Assembly: GCF_003011925.2 (NCBI RefSeq)
Contig: NZ_PXXU01000005.1
Coordinates: 55,345 to 119,344 of the forward strand
From: Nitrosomonas supralitoralis
Lineage (GTDB): Bacteria > Pseudomonadota > Gammaproteobacteria > Burkholderiales > Nitrosomonadaceae
Reading direction: 5' to 3'
DNA: 64,000 nt
The position numbers and the translations under genes are program-made. Below the pieces are notes generated by a model. It was not told the DNA's origin. It ran no database searches and worked only from the letters and a program-made list of their open reading frames with translations. Position 1 is the stretch's first letter, and each line of letters opens with the position of its first letter. Shown here in pieces: positions 55,514 to 64,000 of this stretch.

Positions 55514-56046
55514 ACTTTTTGTAAAAAAGAATATGGCACATAGTGACTATCCAATTCTTTAAGCTTGTGATTTATCTTGGTTTTGCCATGTAGAGTATTC
55601 ATTCTTGCTTCAGATATTTCTTAAGGTAATACAGAAACTATATTTCACTTGATCTGCTTGCAATTTTATTGCCATGCATATTGTTTAGATGCTAAGTATT
55701 GTACTTAGATCGGTTTAATCCTTTAGAAATTTGCACAGTACCCGTTATTCGCTGCTAGTATCGCAAGACTGAAGCTCGGGCGTTTGTTCATTACATGAAA
55801 AAACAAATAGATCGATAGGAAAATTACAGTAAGCTTTGAAGTTGAATTTTTTAGTAACGGATATTATTCAATGATAAAGTCGCAAGTTGGTCCACATCCG
55901 CATTTTTTGAACAGAGAATCAGCAAATTTGCTTGTAAGCATTAAAACTACAGGAATAAACAGGCTTATATCGTGATAAGAAAGATTCTGTACTCATATTA
56001 ATATAACCCTAATGCTATTATATTTTTTTGAAGGAAATTATTAACC
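55514..56046. other. Intergenic region before cysD
   Basis: About 530 AT-rich bases with no supported gene, RNA or strong hairpin. It should contain the cysD promoter and any CysB-type control sites, which I could not identify by eye. GAAGGAAATT lies just before the cysD start. Confidence 0.4.
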
Positions 56047-56943
56047 ATGTTGACACATATACAACGTCTTGAAGCGGAGAGTATTCATATCATGCGGGAG
56101 GTTGTTGCAGAGTGCGAGCATCCGGTGATGCTTTATTCTATCGGCAAAGATAGTGCAGTGATGCTACATCTTGCAGTAAAAGCATTTTATCCCTCGAAAC
56201 TACCTTTTCCATTGCTGCATGTCGATACAACATGGAAATTTAGAGAAATGATTGAATTTCGTGACGTAATGGCAAAGAAATTAGGATTTGATCTCATTGT
56301 TCACATTAATCCCGAAGGTGTTAAAAAGGGTATTAACCCTTTTACCCATGGCTCCGCAATACATACGGATATCTGGAAAACTGAAGGATTAAAGCAGGCT
56401 TTGGATAAACATGGGTTTGATGTTGCATTCGGTGGAGCACGTCGCGATGAAGAAAAATCGCGCGCTAAAGAACGTATTTTTTCTATTCGCTCAGCGCAAC
56501 ATCGGTGGGATCCTAAATTGCAGCGCCCTGAGCTGTGGCATCTATATAATGCGCGCAAAAATCCGGGCGAGAGCATTCGGGTTTTTCCGCTTTCTAATTG
56601 GACTGAGCTCGATATTTGGCAATATATCCATTTGAATAATATTCCTATTGTGCCATTGTATTTTGCTAAAGAGCGGCCTGTTGTAGAGCGTGATGGTACT
56701 TTAATTATGGTTGATGATGAGCGTTTGCCGATGAGAGAAGGTGAGTCGCCGATGATGAAAAAAGTTCGTTTCCGCACATTGGGTTGCTATCCTTTAACCG
56801 GCGCGATTGAAAGCGAGGCCAGTTCTCTCGTGGATATTATTCAAGAAATGTTGTTGGCAAGAACATCTGAGCGGCAAGGACGATTAATCGATCACGATTC
56901 CTCAGGTTCAATGGAAAAAAAGAAACAGGAGGGCTACTTCTAA
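56047..56943 (+). CDS. cysD: Sulfate adenylyltransferase subunit 2
   Basis: PAPS-reductase-type ATP pyrophosphatase that forms adenylyl-sulfate with CysN. 298 residues. P-loop [51 protein letters not shown]. The stop TAA overlaps the cysNC ATG (TAATG). First step of sulfate assimilation. Confidence 0.96.
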   Translation: MLTHIQRLEAESIHIMREVVAECEHPVMLYSIGKDSAVMLHLAVKAFYPSKLPFPLLHVDTTWKFREMIEFRDVMAKKLGFDLIVHINPEGVKKGINPFTHGSAIHTDIWKTEGLKQALDKHGFDVAFGGARRDEEKSRAKERIFSIRSAQHRWDPKLQRPELWHLYNARKNPGESIRVFPLSNWTELDIWQYIHLNNIPIVPLYFAKERPVVERDGTLIMVDDERLPMREGESPMMKKVRFRTLGCYPLTGAIESEASSLVDIIQEMLLARTSERQGRLIDHDSSGSMEKKKQEGYF

Positions 56944-58847
56944 TGGCACACGTATCTGATTTAATTGCTGAAGATATCGATTTGTATTTAAAAACTCATG
57001 AAAACAAGAGCTTGCTCAGGTTCATCACTTGCGGCAGTGTTGATGATGGAAAAAGTACCTTAATTGGACGAATGTTGTATGAATCCAAAATGTTATTTGA
57101 GGATCAATTGGCTCAATTAGAGGTAGATTCTAAGAAAATAGGTACGCAAGCTGGCGACTTAGATTTTGCACTACTGGTAGATGGACTCGCCGCAGAACGT
57201 GAGCAGGGAATAACTATAGATGTGGCCTATCGCTTTTTTTCTACCGATAAGCGAAAGTTTATCGTCGCAGATACGCCTGGACACGAACAATATACACGTA
57301 ACATGGTCACAGGGGCTTCAACAGCTGATGTGGCAATAATTCTTATTGATGCACGCAAAGGTGTGCTAACGCAGACGCGTCGTCACAGTTATTTGGTTTC
57401 TTTAATTGGCATTCAACATGTGGTGCTCGCAATCAATAAGCTCGATATGGTGGGATATTCAGAAGAAGTTTACAATCAGATTGATATGGATTATCGCAGT
57501 TTCGCAAAAGAAATAGAACTGAATAATATCATAACCATTCCGATGTCAGCGCTGAAAGGCGATAACATTACTTCACTGAGCGACAACACACCCTGGTATC
57601 GTGGTGAAACATTGATGGGATATTTGGAGAATGTGCAGGTCGAGGATGTCAATGTAGAATCCGGGGTTTTTCGTATGCCGGTACAATGGGTCAATCGTCC
57701 AAATCTGGACTTCCGAGGCTACTCCGGTATGATTGCTCGGGGCAGCGTTAAGCCGGGTGATCTTATTCGTGTCCTGCCTTCCGGCAGAGAAAGTCGTGTA
57801 ACTCGCATTGTGACCAACGATGGCGATTTGACACAGGCCATTTCAGGACAATCCATTACCTTAACGCTGGCTGATGAAATCGATATCAGTCGAGGTGATA
57901 TTTTAGCAGCCACCGAGATTCTGCCTGGTGTGGCTGATCAGTTTGAAGCTACGATTGTATGGATGGTTGATGAATCGATGCTTCCCGGTCGACCGTATTT
58001 GATGAAGATCGGAACAAAAACTGTCACCGCAAATGTTTCAGTGCTGAAATATAAGGTAAACGTCAACACTCTCGAACATGTCGCTGGCACTAAATTGGAG
58101 CTCAATGAAATTGGTATTTGTAATTTGAGTACTGATCAATTGATAGCTTTTGATCCGTATAAAGAAGATCATGATATTGGCGGTTTCATTCTCATTGATC
58201 GTTTAACTAATAACACGGTTGGCGCCGGCATGCTACATTTTGCCTTGCGTCGATCACAGAATATTCACTGGCAAGCGATCAATATCAATAAGCAGGCACA
58301 TGCCGTCATAAAAGGGCAAAAACCATTTATTCTTTGGTTTACGGGCTTGTCCGGCAGCGGCAAGTCTACCATTGCCAATTTGGTCGAGAAGAAACTCTAT
58401 TCCCTTGGTAAGCATACTTATTTGCTGGATGGAGATAATATACGACATGGGCTTAATAAGGATCTTGGTTTTACCGATGCAGATCGAGTTGAAAATATCC
58501 GCCGCATCGCTGAAGTTGCTAAATTGATGGTTGATGCAGGTCAGATTGTCGTTGTGTCATTCATCTCACCTTTTCAATCAGAGCGTAGAATGGCGCGTGA
58601 ATTGGTAGAGCAGGGTGAATTTTTTGAGGTGTTTATTGATACGCCAATTCATGTTGCGGAAGAGCGCGATCCGAAAGGATTGTACAAAAAAATGCGTCGA
58701 GGTGAATTGAAAAACTTTACCGGTATTGATTCACCTTACGAAGCACCAGAGAATCCGGATATTCATATTAATACCACGAAGCTGTCTCCGGAGCAGGCTG
58801 TCGATCAAATTGTCAACTACCTGACACATATAGGCGCATTAAACTAG
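56943..58847 (+). CDS. cysNC: Fused sulfate adenylyltransferase GTPase and APS kinase (CysNC)
   Basis: 634 residues. CysN GTPase (~1-440) has GSVDDGKSTLIGRMLYESK, ADTPGHEQYTRN and NKLDM, followed by EF-Tu-like beta domains. CysC APS kinase (~455-634) has WFTGLSGSGKSTIANLVEKK and LLDGDNIRHGLNKDLGF. Together with CysD it converts sulfate to PAPS in one complex. The fusion is known from several proteobacteria. No reductase genes follow in this window. Confidence 0.96.
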   Translation: MAHVSDLIAEDIDLYLKTHENKSLLRFITCGSVDDGKSTLIGRMLYESKMLFEDQLAQLEVDSKKIGTQAGDLDFALLVDGLAAEREQGITIDVAYRFFSTDKRKFIVADTPGHEQYTRNMVTGASTADVAIILIDARKGVLTQTRRHSYLVSLIGIQHVVLAINKLDMVGYSEEVYNQIDMDYRSFAKEIELNNIITIPMSALKGDNITSLSDNTPWYRGETLMGYLENVQVEDVNVESGVFRMPVQWVNRPNLDFRGYSGMIARGSVKPGDLIRVLPSGRESRVTRIVTNDGDLTQAISGQSITLTLADEIDISRGDILAATEILPGVADQFEATIVWMVDESMLPGRPYLMKIGTKTVTANVSVLKYKVNVNTLEHVAGTKLELNEIGICNLSTDQLIAFDPYKEDHDIGGFILIDRLTNNTVGAGMLHFALRRSQNIHWQAININKQAHAVIKGQKPFILWFTGLSGSGKSTIANLVEKKLYSLGKHTYLLDGDNIRHGLNKDLGFTDADRVENIRRIAEVAKLMVDAGQIVVVSFISPFQSERRMARELVEQGEFFEVFIDTPIHVAEERDPKGLYKKMRRGELKNFTGIDSPYEAPENPDIHINTTKLSPEQAVDQIVNYLTHIGALN

Positions 58848-58926
58848 CTTTTTTAATAGTCAATATCCACTGAATAAAGAATGATAGTTATTTTTTTCAT
58901 ATATTTTCATATAGGATGCTATCCGA

Positions 58927-59886
58927 ATGAATCGTTTTTATGTGTTTAATGGTGATGCGGATGGTGTATGTGCATTACATCAACTCAGGCTTGCTGATCC
59001 AACAACTGCCAACCTGATAACTGGAGTTAAGCGAGATATCAAGCTGTTGGATCGAGTGAAGGCAGATTCAGATGATCTTGTAACAGTACTCGATATTTCT
59101 CTGGATAGTAATCGCAAAGAATTGATGCGATTACTGGAGTCGGGCGTCAAAGTGGAATATTTTGATCATCATTACGCAGGAGAAATACCGCAACACCGCA
59201 ATCTGACGGCGCATATCGATTTATCTGTTGATGTCTGCACCAGCCTTCTGGTCGATCAATTTCTGAAAGGGAAATTTCATTTGTGGGCGATTACAGCCGC
59301 TTTCGGCGACAATCTCATACAGAAGGCCCGTCAATTGACAGTTTCAGCAGGGCTTACAGAGGCTGAGACAGACCAACTTGCACATTTGGGGGAATATCTA
59401 AACTACAATGGTTACGGTGATAATTTACCTGATCTGCATTTTCATCCCGTTGCACTTTACGAGGAAATAAAACCTTATATCAATCCATTCGATTTTATCG
59501 CAAAATCGATCGCTTTCAAAAAACTTGCTGCTGGATATCAGGATGATACGAGTCAAGCGAATTCACTACAGCCTTTGACAGCCACTGAACAGTATGCTGC
59601 ATATTTATTGCCGGATGCCCCTTGGGCTAGGCGCGTCAGTGGTATTTTTGCTAACAAACTGGCAAATGCCTATCCAAAGCGCGCGCATGCAGTGATAACA
59701 CCTAATCATGCCGGCAACTATACTGTAAGTGTACGAGCATCTCTCGCAAATCCGAGTGGAGCTGATGTCTTGTGTTTGCAATTTGATACTGGGGGAGGGC
59801 GCAAAGCCGCAGCCGGTATCAACCATTTGCCAACCAATTCGTTAGATATATTTGTAACCAGTTTTAAACAGCATTTTTGCAGCTAA
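58927..59886 (+). CDS. DHH-family phosphoesterase
   Basis: 319 residues. FNGDADGVCALHQL, TVLDISLDSN and EYFDHHYAG supply the metal-binding Asp/His set of the DHH superfamily. C-terminal DHHA1 has DTGGGRKAAAGINHLP. Members hydrolyse nano-RNAs, cyclic dinucleotides or pyrophosphate. This one is not a clear RecJ (too short) or NrnA (divergent motif I). Separate from cysNC by 79 bases, possibly cotranscribed. An oligonucleotide or pAp-type substrate would fit a neighbour making PAPS, but that is inference. Confidence 0.8.
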   Translation: MNRFYVFNGDADGVCALHQLRLADPTTANLITGVKRDIKLLDRVKADSDDLVTVLDISLDSNRKELMRLLESGVKVEYFDHHYAGEIPQHRNLTAHIDLSVDVCTSLLVDQFLKGKFHLWAITAAFGDNLIQKARQLTVSAGLTEAETDQLAHLGEYLNYNGYGDNLPDLHFHPVALYEEIKPYINPFDFIAKSIAFKKLAAGYQDDTSQANSLQPLTATEQYAAYLLPDAPWARRVSGIFANKLANAYPKRAHAVITPNHAGNYTVSVRASLANPSGADVLCLQFDTGGGRKAAAGINHLPTNSLDIFVTSFKQHFCS

Positions 59887-59965
59887 TTCAGCGAAACACT
59901 GGGGAATTTAGGCGAATTTCAATCCGGCTAAATAAGTCTATCATTACTTGTCGAGGTTTATTGTC

Positions 59966-60997
59966 ATGATTCTTGTTACCGGTGGTGCCGGATATATTGG
60001 ATCTCATACGTGCGTAGAGCTACTAAATGCCGGATTTGATGTAACCGTATTTGATAATTTCTGCAACAGCAGCCCCGAAGCACTAGCACGAGTAGCACAG
60101 ATCACTGGCAAAAAACCAGAATTAATATCTGGCGATTGTCGTGATCAAACTGCATTGGTTACAGCTCTCAAGCAAAGTAAAGCTAAAGCAGTTATACATT
60201 TTGCCGGACTTAAAGCAGTTGGAGAATCTGTCGAGCACCCGCTTTCATATTATGATAACAATGTAGCAGGCACATTACGTCTATTGGAAGCAATGCAAGA
60301 ATGTAATGTAAAAACACTGGTATTCAGCTCATCTGCAACGGTTTATGGCAATCCCGTTAAGCTACCACTGACGGAGGATCATCCGCTTTCTCCCACCAAT
60401 CCATATGGACGCAGCAAGTTGATGATTGAAGAAATATTGCGCGATCTACAACACAGCGACCCTTCATTCCGTATCGGCATATTGCGTTATTTTAATCCAG
60501 TAGGCGCACATCCAAGCGGTTTAATTGGCGAAGATCCGCAAGGAAAACCCAATAATTTAATGCCTTTTGTGGCACAAGTGGCCATAGGTCGAAGAGATGT
60601 TCTTAGCGTATGGGGTAATGATTATCCCACTGCCGATGGTACTGGGGTGCGTGACTACATCCATGTCGTTGATTTAGCGCTTGGTCATCTCAAGGCATTG
60701 GAAAAACTGGGAGTCTCCCAAAACGAGCAAAAAATTAGCAATGATGAGGGTTGTTTAACCGTAAATTTAGGAACCGGTAGAGGATACAGTGTCTTAGAGG
60801 TGGTTCGTGCTTACGAGCAAGCAAGTGGGCGGTCTATTACTTATCGTATTGCACCGCGGCGCTCAGGCGATATTGCATCTTGTTACGCGAATCCGGAGCG
60901 TGCTTATGCGTTACTCGGTTGGCGAGCAAAACTCGGATTGAACGAAATGTGCGCCCATAGTTGGCACTGGCAATACACTAATCCCAATGGTTATTAA
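59966..60997 (+). CDS. galE: UDP-glucose 4-epimerase
   Basis: Interconverts UDP-glucose and UDP-galactose. 343 residues from ATG 59966, with CGAGG nine bases upstream. An in-frame TTG at 59948 is less likely. NAD site VTGGAGYIGSHTCVELL, SSSATVYG and catalytic YGRSK are seen, with NLGTGRGYSVLEVV further on. Followed by galU, so the pair supplies activated sugars for envelope polysaccharide. Confidence 0.95.
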   Translation: MILVTGGAGYIGSHTCVELLNAGFDVTVFDNFCNSSPEALARVAQITGKKPELISGDCRDQTALVTALKQSKAKAVIHFAGLKAVGESVEHPLSYYDNNVAGTLRLLEAMQECNVKTLVFSSSATVYGNPVKLPLTEDHPLSPTNPYGRSKLMIEEILRDLQHSDPSFRIGILRYFNPVGAHPSGLIGEDPQGKPNNLMPFVAQVAIGRRDVLSVWGNDYPTADGTGVRDYIHVVDLALGHLKALEKLGVSQNEQKISNDEGCLTVNLGTGRGYSVLEVVRAYEQASGRSITYRIAPRRSGDIASCYANPERAYALLGWRAKLGLNEMCAHSWHWQYTNPNGY

Positions 60998-61048
60998 AAC
61001 CAAACTGGATAACATCTTATTTATTATTAAATACCAAGGAGATATCAA

Positions 61049-61930
61049 ATGAAAGTAATAAGAAAAGCTGTATTTCCTGTTGCCGGATTAGGAACCCGTT
61101 TCTTACCGGCAACCAAAGCAAATCCAAAGGAAATGCTGCCTATCGTTGATAAACCATTGATTCAGTTTGCCGCAGAAGAAGCTGTTGCTGCAGGTATCGA
61201 TGTGCTCATTTTCATTATTGGTCGTAACAAGAGCTCAATCCCGGATCATTTTGACAAAGCTGTTGAATTGGAAGCTAAGTTGGAAGAAGGTAAAAAAAAG
61301 GAAATGCTCAACATAGTTCGTAACATTCTGCCGTCACGTATTGATTGTGTTTATATTCGTCAGGCAGAAGCATTGGGACTGGGGCACGCTGTTTTATGTG
61401 CGCAGTCCGTGGTTGGTGATGAGCCTTTTGCGGTGCTGCTGGCGGATGATTTAATTAATGCGGATGAACAATGCTGTCTGAGTCAGATGGCCGATATTTA
61501 TAATCAGAATCATTGTTCAGTTTTAGGAATTGAACGGGTGCCGCACGAAACTGTCAATCGCTACGGAATTATCGATAGCGTGCCAATTTCGGATACTTTG
61601 TTCAAAGTTAAAGCCATTGTTGAAAAACCAGCAGTTGATCAAGCACCTTCCAATTTGGCAGTAGTCGGACGTTACATTCTGACACCACGCATTTTCAAAC
61701 TTCTGGAACAAACCGGACGAGGCGCTGGCAACGAAATTCAGCTCACGGATGGTATTGCAAAATTGCTTAATGAAGAAACCGTATTAGGTTATGAATTTCA
61801 AGGCAAGCGCTTTGACTGTGGCAGCAAATCAGGTTATTTGCAGGCAACGGTAGAGTTTGCTTTACAACACCCCGAACTAAAAGATGAATTCAAAACCTAT
61901 TTGACTAATTTGACCAAAGAATACTCCTAA
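61049..61930 (+). CDS. galU: UTP-glucose-1-phosphate uridylyltransferase
   Basis: Makes UDP-glucose. 293 residues. Nucleotide-binding [29 protein letters not shown] and [35 protein letters not shown] gives a clear start. Its product feeds GalE encoded just upstream. Confidence 0.96.
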   Translation: MKVIRKAVFPVAGLGTRFLPATKANPKEMLPIVDKPLIQFAAEEAVAAGIDVLIFIIGRNKSSIPDHFDKAVELEAKLEEGKKKEMLNIVRNILPSRIDCVYIRQAEALGLGHAVLCAQSVVGDEPFAVLLADDLINADEQCCLSQMADIYNQNHCSVLGIERVPHETVNRYGIIDSVPISDTLFKVKAIVEKPAVDQAPSNLAVVGRYILTPRIFKLLEQTGRGAGNEIQLTDGIAKLLNEETVLGYEFQGKRFDCGSKSGYLQATVEFALQHPELKDEFKTYLTNLTKEYS

Positions 61931-62056
61931 AAATTACTGGTGCCGGATGTCCTTTAAGAATCTTTAAATATAGATTGTCAGAATAAATTGAAGTATCCGG
62001 TACAGATTGACAGCCATCATTCCTTTAACACGCCGTTTAAAATAAGGAGAAATCAT

Positions 62057-62557
62057 TCATTGTGCCGGTCTTCGTAGCTCGCGAAACCAAACCCGATATT
62101 GTTCCATTTTTGCACATTGTTCCGCAGGTGCCTGACGACGGCAAGTGGAATATTCTTCCGTATCTGGCTCAGCACCCCAGCGGATTTCGATACAATCATT
62201 GGGATTGTAAGCCATTTCATAATTAGACCTGCGTATAAGCACCTCTGCTATGGAAAGCTCCCAAGGGCTACCATCCGTACGCGTATAACGGATACTTCGT
62301 TCATGGATACGTTTATTGTGATATTGTTCAATTATAGACTTGGCAGCCTCGGGATTCAGCCCATTTAAAACAAATAATTCAGGGTGATGCATGTTTTTTT
62401 TGGATAAATCGTTGAGCACATTGATTGCGACGATCAAACGCATGTCACGGGAAGGCGTGGAATAATCTTCCCAAGGACAGAGCGTTTGAAAAATCGCCAC
62501 GCCGCTAGGCATCTGAATGATGCTGCGTGGGTTCTTGCGAAAAATAAATTTCACCAT
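62057..62557 (-). pseudogene. Downstream fragment of a split secreted protein
   Basis: 166 codons in frame (NPRSIIQMPSGVAIFQTLCP, RDMRLIVAINVLNDLSKK, IRYTRTDGSPWELSIAEVLI, ending RVWFRELRRPAQ). The bases between this piece and the upstream gene (62558-62701) are open in a third frame: LLEQDQLTPDDFYAMLTQLI, NPDGLDLVQVYETTLTALIE, VNSVNNGEIYF. Joining the three pieces gives one protein of about 585 residues. So this is probably not a separate gene, even though its ATG is real. Confidence 0.75.
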
Positions 62558-62701
62558 TGTTCACTGAATTCACACGAGTCTCGATTTGTTCAATCAAGGC
62601 AGTCAAAGTGGTTTCGTACACTTGCACGAGATCAAGGCCATCAGGATTAATGAGTTGAGTCAGCATGGCATAGAAATCATCAGGTGTGAGCTGATCCTGC
62701 T

Positions 62702-63820
62702 CTAATAAAAAGGAGCAAAATCGGATTGAGCAATCAATTCTTCATTGGAAAGTAATCGCCAATTATTTGACTGGGTGCGAACCAAAGGCCGGAAAGCTTT
62801 GAATCCAGGTCCAGCACTTTTGGTACGAGCAAACAATAATGTCCCTTCCCACACCCGTTTGCGAGCAATCGAATTATCAGGCTGAGCATCGACAGCCAGC
62901 AGCATGCCAGGGCGATCAGTTGTTTGTGAAACCCATTCGACCAGAACTAGTATATGGCCATAAGGATCGGCATAAACCGTCCCACGCCAGAGGGCCTTTC
63001 GACTCATTGAAACCGGATATAGATCGGTCGATTCATCTGTAAATTCGGTACGTGAATGAACAGTATTAACCAGTTGCCTGCAGAATTTCATAAAGCTAGC
63101 TTGCGAGGTGATTTTATGGCCAAATTCACTTATTATGGTGGGCGTACTGCAACGTGACGGCGCTGCAGCAGAACCTCGATTGCAGGCACGGAAGGCATTT
63201 GGAAGGCCGATTTTCCAGGCAAAATAAGCTCGTAATGTGTAAGGTAAATCGGCACAATCTGGAGTTAGCGCCAAGCTTATATCTTCATTAAGATCAAGAT
63301 AGTTGTACAAGAAGTTGCGATCTATATTACGCAGCACAGGCTCCAGGGAATTAAAACTGAATTTTTCCTCGATCGGCGCACCAAATAGTTCTTCAATCCA
63401 GGCAGAATAAAAAGCTTCGGTAGCAAGATCCCATGCTCTGTATCTACCCGTAAGGATTGGTTCTTCAGTAATTATCGGTTGGCAAGCAATCTGTTGGTCA
63501 TCACGGCTTGCTACTACGCGATAATTCCCTGCTCTGATTTCGTCGAACTCGGCTACCAAACTCCAAGGCGGGCCACCGCGACGGCGCGATTGCAGTGATA
63601 TGTGCCGACCTTGAGAATCGATCACGCTTAATTCCGTTACCGGCTCATCAGTAGACACAGCCATAATCTTTATTAATTCATTGGCTTTGGGAATTAAGGG
63701 GGAAATCCAAATATGCGTCGTACCGGTTTGTTCACAAATAATTTCATTAGCCAATACTGACGGAGCAAAAATCCACGACAGCAAAAATAACACTGCATAG
63801 TTAAATCGGTAAATATTCAT
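62702..63820 (-). CDS. Secreted protein with papain-like Cys/His motifs (upstream fragment)
   Basis: 372 residues from ATG 63820, with AGGAT before it (the frame is open to 63862). Signal peptide MNIYRFNYAVLFLLSWIF with cleavage near VLA. Beta-sandwich-like region ~25-115 (TELSVIDSQGRHISLQ, AGNYRVVASRDDQQIAC). Then LTPDCADLPYTLRAYFAWKI and, later, YADPYGHILVLVEWV, a Cys-His arrangement typical of NlpC/P60- or transglutaminase-like cysteine hydrolases. The frame ends early at DFAPFY. The continuation lies in other frames (see 62057-62557). Function unknown; possibly a cell-wall or protein hydrolase. Confidence 0.7.
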   Translation of the reverse strand: MNIYRFNYAVLFLLSWIFAPSVLANEIICEQTGTTHIWISPLIPKANELIKIMAVSTDEPVTELSVIDSQGRHISLQSRRRGGPPWSLVAEFDEIRAGNYRVVASRDDQQIACQPIITEEPILTGRYRAWDLATEAFYSAWIEELFGAPIEEKFSFNSLEPVLRNIDRNFLYNYLDLNEDISLALTPDCADLPYTLRAYFAWKIGLPNAFRACNRGSAAAPSRCSTPTIISEFGHKITSQASFMKFCRQLVNTVHSRTEFTDESTDLYPVSMSRKALWRGTVYADPYGHILVLVEWVSQTTDRPGMLLAVDAQPDNSIARKRVWEGTLLFARTKSAGPGFKAFRPLVRTQSNNWRLLSNEELIAQSDFAPFY

Positions 63821-63922
63821 CGATAATCCTTTAAGTGAATTTATTAGAACAATAAGTTTCAAAAAGAATCGGCCATTTCATTTAATTATATGCCTCTATA
63901 CTATTTTCAGTTTGATCTGAGT

Positions 63923-64000
63923 GTGCGTCAGGCAAGCATTGAGAAGGCGTAGTGGTAACTCGGCCTCCCACATACGCCGGTTGAACCGGTAGCAGAACTT
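63923..64000 (+). other. Possible 5' end of a group II intron
   Basis: Starts GTGCG, the group II intron 5' consensus, followed by an ordered pair of stems: GGCGTA (63946-63951) with TACGCC (63973-63978), and CCGGTT with AACCGG just after. The sequence runs off the window, so no domain V or reverse transcriptase can be seen. I would expect an ltrA-like gene on the plus strand within the next 1-2 kb. Confidence 0.35.

Noticed and set aside
62057..62557. Independent gene for a 166-residue protein
   Set aside because: The reading continues upstream through a second open frame into the secreted-protein gene, so a frameshifted C-terminus explains it better.
1..64000. CRISPR arrays, rRNA genes, complete insertion sequences
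   Set aside because: No regularly spaced repeats, rRNA sequence or intact transposase with terminal repeats was seen.

Overview
The window reads as chromosome of a betaproteobacterium of moderate to low GC. The gene set and local orders (nadD-rsfS-rlmH-maf-rng, gmk-rpoZ-spoT, an SAH riboswitch before ahcY, a fused cysNC) fit the Nitrosomonadaceae, for example Nitrosomonas. That placement is inference from gene content and sequence style, not a database match.

Layout. 1-2.1 kb: a BtuB-type B12 receptor running off the left edge behind a cobalamin riboswitch, then an IS5-type transposase remnant. 2.3-6.7 kb: a GCS2-type ligase overlapping an M14-type zinc hydrolase, a Tat-exported transglutaminase-like protein and a carboxylesterase. 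7-10.8 kb: the SAM cycle (metK, SAH riboswitch, ahcY, metF). 11-22.2 kb: an unknown membrane protein, folD, aceE-aceF, nadD-rsfS-rlmH-maf-rng, and a ketosynthase/acyl-carrier-protein pair. 23-36 kb: rnk, a second IS5-type remnant, then a minus-strand block of spoT, rpoZ, gmk, an HDOD-GAF protein, msrA, dsbA, a SPOR protein, argS, rlmB and rnr.

36.1-45.4 kb is an integrated P4-satellite-like element in the 3' end of a tRNA-Leu(CAG) gene. A tyrosine integrase lies at the right end, followed inward by an XRE regulator, an unknown AT-rich gene, and a tightly coupled six-gene operon: AlpA-like regulator, three unknown proteins, a TOPRIM/DUF927 primase-helicase and a Cys-rich small protein. It has att-like ends, matching arm-type repeats at both ends, a degenerate direct duplication beside the left end that could be an origin, and two 127-bp palindromic elements about 97% identical in opposite orientation. 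One of these elements lies in frame inside a gene.

45.4-64 kb: an intergenic region with possible debris, a tiny acidic protein, a 7TM-DISM diguanylate cyclase, a frameshifted DUF1499 gene, a complete Mrp/Pha cation/proton antiporter operon (fused A/B, then C-G), cysD-cysNC for sulfate activation, a DHH phosphoesterase, galE, galU, and a secreted papain-fold-like protein broken by two frameshifts. The last ~80 bases look like the 5' end of a group II intron. All three frameshifts in this part lie in short T/A runs, so sequencing error must be excluded before calling them pseudogenes.
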